64,000 bases of DNA from Tepidimicrobium xylanilyticum (GTDB lineage: Bacteria; Bacillota; Clostridia; Tissierellales; Tepidimicrobiaceae), in assembly GCF_900106765.1 (NCBI RefSeq), contig NZ_FNNG01000003.1, forward strand, positions 1 through 64,000. Direction: 5' to 3'. A program made the translations under genes and the position numbers. Shown here piece after piece: positions 61,043 through 64,000 of the stretch. The notes below the pieces were generated by a model. The model worked only from the letters and a program-made list of their open reading frames with translations, ran no database searches and was not told the DNA's origin. Numbering within the stretch: position 1 is the stretch's first letter; every line of letters begins with the position of its first letter.

Positions 61043-61471
61043 CTATCCTATTTCAACCTTTGATTCTAAAAGCCCCCATATTTCTCTGTATTTTTTCCTA
61101 AAGTTTATGGGTTTTAAATTTCTGTCAACAAATGCATGAACTGTATTTCCAGTTGCAATCAATGCATTGTCCCACTTCCTTACTAAGGTATATTCAAATT
61201 CTAACCTTACTCCTTTTAGTTTTACCAATTTTGTATTTATTATTATTTCATCATCATATTTAGCAGGAATTATATATTTGCAATTTGCTTCAATTACAGG
61301 TAAAAGGACTCCAACTTTTTCCAAATTCCCATATTCCATATTAAACTCTCTAAAGAATTCAGTTCTACCTATATCAAACCAAGTAAAGTAGTTGCCGTGA
61401 TACACAACTCCCATTTGATCTGTTTCTTTATATCGCACTCTAATAGTTGTACATACTTCCACTAATTTCAC
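61043..61471 (-). CDS. Acyl-CoA thioesterase, YbgC/4-hydroxybenzoyl-CoA type
   Basis: A 142-residue hot-dog-fold thioesterase: RVRYKETDQMGVVYHGNYFTWFDIGRTEFFRE contains the catalytic Asp of the family, and IIPAKYDDEIIINTKLVKLKGVRLEFEYTLVR follows. It hydrolyses short acyl-CoA thioesters. The start is 2 nt after the pyk stop, so the two are co-transcribed. Confidence 0.9.
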   Translation of the reverse strand: MKLVEVCTTIRVRYKETDQMGVVYHGNYFTWFDIGRTEFFREFNMEYGNLEKVGVLLPVIEANCKYIIPAKYDDEIIINTKLVKLKGVRLEFEYTLVRKWDNALIATGNTVHAFVDRNLKPINFRKKYREIWGLLESKVEIG

Positions 61472-61473
61472 CT

Positions 61474-63231
61474 CTATAGAACCTTAGCTTCTCCTTTATA
61501 AACAAGTCCAGTAACAGAATCTACAGTAACTATATCTCCATCTTTTAATATCTTGGTAGCATCTGTAGCACCAACTATAGTTGCCTTTCCTAAATTCAAC
61601 CCTACTATTGCTGTATGGGATGTGAGTCCACCTTGTTCTACGATTATAGCTGAAGCCTTTTTCATAAATTCTACCATGTCCTTATCGGTAAACTCGCTTA
61701 CCAAAATATTCCCTTCTTTAAATTTAGCTGTTAATTCTTCCATAGTTCTGCAAATGCATACCTTCCCAGTAATTGATTGCTTACCAATTCCCGTCCCTTT
61801 AATCAGCACTTTCCCCACTGTTTGGACTTTTATTAAATTAGTGGTTCCAGAAACACCTACAGGTATGCCTGCAGTTATTACTATTAAATCTCCTTCTTCA
61901 ATATAGCCTTTTTCAATTGCACTATGAATTGACCGGTCTATTACCTCATCTGTAATATCGCTTTTTATGGATAAAACAGGGTACACTCCCCATACTAAGG
62001 ACAATTTTCTCATTACCCTTTCCGTTGTAGTTGCTGCGATTATTGGAGCCTTTGGTCTGAATTTAGAAATGGCTTTGGATGTATATCCGGAAGAAGTAGC
62101 AGTAATAATTGCGTTAGCATCCAAATCTTCAGCAGTGGTACAAGTAGCTTTGCTAATTGCATTAGTAGTTGAAACATCTTTATCCACTGGACGGTGCTTA
62201 AGAACTTCTAAATATTCATCAGATGTTTCAGTCCTAATAGCAATATCGTGCATAGTTTTTACAGCTTCTACAGGGTATTTTCCTGCTGCAGTCTCACCTG
62301 ACAACATAATGGCATCGCTGCCATCTAAAATTGCATTTGCCACATCTGTTACTTCTGCTCTAGTTGGTCTAGGATTCCTCATCATGGAATCCAACATTTG
62401 AGTTGCTGTAATAACAGGCTTCCCGGCTATATTACATTTTCTAATAATCTGCTTTTGTATAAGAGGAATTGCTTCCGTTTCTATTTCAACACCCAAATCT
62501 CCTCTTGCTACCATTATTCCATCAGAAGCCTCTATGATTTCATCTATATTTTCTACTCCTTCCCGGTTTTCTATTTTAGATATAATATCGATATGTTCTC
62601 CTCCATATTCCTCTAAAATTTTTCTTATCTCCAAAACATCATCAACTTTACGTATAAAAGATGCAGCAATAAAATCTACATCATTTTCAATTCCAAACTT
62701 AATATCCTCAATATCCTTTTCTGTTACAGCTGGTAGATTAATAGACGTATTGGGTAAATTGATGCCCTTATGGTCTTTTATTGTCCCACCATTCAAAACA
62801 AAACATTTTATATCTGTTCCATCGACTATCTCAACAACTTCCAACTCAATTAAACCATCATCTATTAATATTTTATTGCCTATTTCTAAATCCTGAGCCA
62901 AGCCCTTATAGGAAACACTGGCAATAGATTGATTACCCACTATATCCCTAGTAGTTAAAGTAAAAGTATCTCCAGCTTTAAGTTCTACCATTTCTTCACT
63001 TAGGCTACCCAATCTAATTTCTGGTCCTTTTGTATCTAGCATTATCCCAATGGGTAAATTCATTTCTTCTCTCAATTTCTTTATCGTATCTATTCTCTTC
63101 TTATGTTCTTCATGGCTACCATGAGAAAAATTAAGTCGTGCCACATTCATCCCATGTAAAAATAACTGTCTTAGAATATCTTCCTTTTCAGAAGCTGGTC
63201 CTATGGTACAAACTATCTTGGTTTTTTTCAT
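61474..63231 (-). CDS. pyk: Pyruvate kinase with C-terminal PEP-utiliser domain
   Basis: A 585-residue pyruvate kinase, converting PEP and ADP to pyruvate and ATP. It starts MKKTKIVCTIGPASE, with ARLNFSHGSHEEH, IGIMLDTKGPEIRLG, active-site IDIISKIENREGVENIDEI, MVARGDLGVE and TATQMLDSMMRNPRPTRAEVTDVANA. Residues 480-585 are the extra PEP-utilising mobile domain (GGLTSHTAIVGLNLGKATIVGA) found in Bacillus and Clostridia. The ATG at 63231 has GAGG 7 nt upstream. Confidence 0.96.
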   Translation of the reverse strand: MKKTKIVCTIGPASEKEDILRQLFLHGMNVARLNFSHGSHEEHKKRIDTIKKLREEMNLPIGIMLDTKGPEIRLGSLSEEMVELKAGDTFTLTTRDIVGNQSIASVSYKGLAQDLEIGNKILIDDGLIELEVVEIVDGTDIKCFVLNGGTIKDHKGINLPNTSINLPAVTEKDIEDIKFGIENDVDFIAASFIRKVDDVLEIRKILEEYGGEHIDIISKIENREGVENIDEIIEASDGIMVARGDLGVEIETEAIPLIQKQIIRKCNIAGKPVITATQMLDSMMRNPRPTRAEVTDVANAILDGSDAIMLSGETAAGKYPVEAVKTMHDIAIRTETSDEYLEVLKHRPVDKDVSTTNAISKATCTTAEDLDANAIITATSSGYTSKAISKFRPKAPIIAATTTERVMRKLSLVWGVYPVLSIKSDITDEVIDRSIHSAIEKGYIEEGDLIVITAGIPVGVSGTTNLIKVQTVGKVLIKGTGIGKQSITGKVCICRTMEELTAKFKEGNILVSEFTDKDMVEFMKKASAIIVEQGGLTSHTAIVGLNLGKATIVGATDATKILKDGDIVTVDSVTGLVYKGEAKVL

Positions 63232-63247
63232 ACTCACACCTCATCCC

Positions 63248-64000
63248 TCATATAGATAGTATTCTCCCAATATCATACATCCCTTTATCAAATTCTTTTT
63301 TTACATTTAATGCTTCGTCTATATCCATGCTGATCAATTGATTGCATTTGATTCCTAAAGCCTTGCCCGATTCACCAGCAAGTAATAGTTCTACTGCTTT
63401 ATTGCCCATTTTACTTGCAATAATCCTATCATATGCTGTAGGAGTTCCTCCCCTTTGAATGTGTCCTAAAATAGTTACCTTAGTTTCAGCACCAGTTTTT
63501 TCCTCTATCTCCCTCCCCACCTCATAGGCATTACCAATGCCTTCTGCTAATACTATGATATGATGTAGTTTCCCTCTGTTCCTGCCGTGTATAATTTTCC
63601 TACATACTTCATCTATGTCAAATTCTACTTCAGGAACAATAATGCTTTCCGCTCCACCAGCAAGTCCAGAATAAAGAGCAATATCACCACATTCCCTTCC
63701 CATTACCTCTATTATATTAGCTCTTCCATGGGAAGTTGATGTATCCCTTATTTTGCTTATCGCATCTACAACCGTTTCGACTGCAGTAAAAAAACCTATA
63801 GTATAATCAGTGTATCCCATGTCGTTATCTATTGTACAAGGAATACAAATAGTAGGTATTCCTGCATCATGTAATTTTTTAGCTCCTCTGAAGGTACCAT
63901 CTCCGCCTAAAATTATCAATCCTTCAATTCCAAAAACCCTAACAACATTTAAAGCTTTATTAAATCCTGCTTTAGTCGTAAATTCATCGGATCTGGCACT
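63248..64000 (-). CDS. pfkA: 6-phosphofructokinase (5' end outside the window)
   Basis: The frame stays open from the right edge, giving about 249 residues of ATP-type phosphofructokinase: [17 protein letters not shown] (ATP loop), [18 protein letters not shown] (catalytic TIDND), [38 protein letters not shown] and a normal C-terminus. The first about 70 residues lie beyond 64,000. It is followed by pyk, the usual Firmicute glycolytic pair. Confidence 0.95.
   Translation of the reverse strand, partial: SARSDEFTTKAGFNKALNVVRVFGIEGLIILGGDGTFRGAKKLHDAGIPTICIPCTIDNDMGYTDYTIGFFTAVETVVDAISKIRDTSTSHGRANIIEVMGRECGDIALYSGLAGGAESIIVPEVEFDIDEVCRKIIHGRNRGKLHHIIVLAEGIGNAYEVGREIEEKTGAETKVTILGHIQRGGTPTAYDRIIASKMGNKAVELLLAGESGKALGIKCNQLISMDIDEALNVKKEFDKGMYDIGRILSI

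Overview
The window reads as a low-GC, anaerobic Firmicute chromosome (class Clostridia; the exact genus cannot be told from the sequence). Evidence is the AGGAGG-type ribosome sites, the frequent GTG/TTG starts, an ORP/MinD/NifX-type metal-cofactor operon typical of strict anaerobes, and the pfkA-pyk glycolytic pair with a PEP-utiliser tail on pyruvate kinase.

Layout. (1) 1-1,800: mobile-element debris: the 3' end of a DDE transposase, a large terminal hairpin, an orphan ArsR repressor with a tandem operator, a truncated CobW-type GTPase and an IS21-like end. (2) 1,800-4,800: lgt, then a LysR regulator divergent from a two-gene chromate-type transporter. (3) 4,900-11,880: a leftward operon of two DUF5320 proteins, a DUF134 regulator, NifU-like scaffold, NifX-like proteins, two ferredoxin-containing MinD ATPases, an MBL hydrolase, a ZIP transporter, an Mrp ATPase and a C_GCAxxG_C_C/NifX fusion. 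It has a near-consensus promoter flanked by two identical palindromes. (4) 11,940 to about 59,000: a long-tailed (siphovirus-type) prophage, nearly all on the minus strand. Read from the right its order is regulation, replication, a late switch, cos/terminase, a DNA-modification and peptide-ligase cassette, head, tail, lysis and three serine recombinases. A complete type III restriction-modification pair sits on the opposite strand at the right end as probable cargo. (5) 59,205-64,000: host core genes rlmCD, fxsA, a YbgC-type thioesterase, pyk and partial pfkA.

Most notable. Two copies of a promoter cassette at 40,943-41,044 and 41,309-41,406 share a tandem ATGAGAT box, the same 21-nt spacing to TATAAT, and an intrinsic terminator within about 50 nt of the start. 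They lie just downstream of a sigma-like (ArpU-type) gene, so the layout resembles a Q-type late antitermination switch. Other points are an iteron-like array of nine GGTAAC words beside the primase gene, a canonical -1 frameshift heptamer in the tail chaperone genes, and an SNF2 helicase broken by an apparent 8-nt insertion inside its Walker A motif. There is also an autonomous small gene inside the tail operon, a GH18 tail enzyme whose barrel is split by an insert of about 400 residues, and an amidoligase/cyclotransferase cassette whose members share a C-terminal module.

How it works together. The host operon probably builds or handles a metal-sulfur cofactor under DUF134 or other metal/redox control. 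In the prophage, a small Xre protein and a fused ImmA-type peptidase share a divergent control region and likely set lysogeny. The early operon (helicase, polymerase, primase, VRR-NUC) leads to the sigma-like regulator, which probably opens the late operon. No tRNA, rRNA or CRISPR array was recognised.
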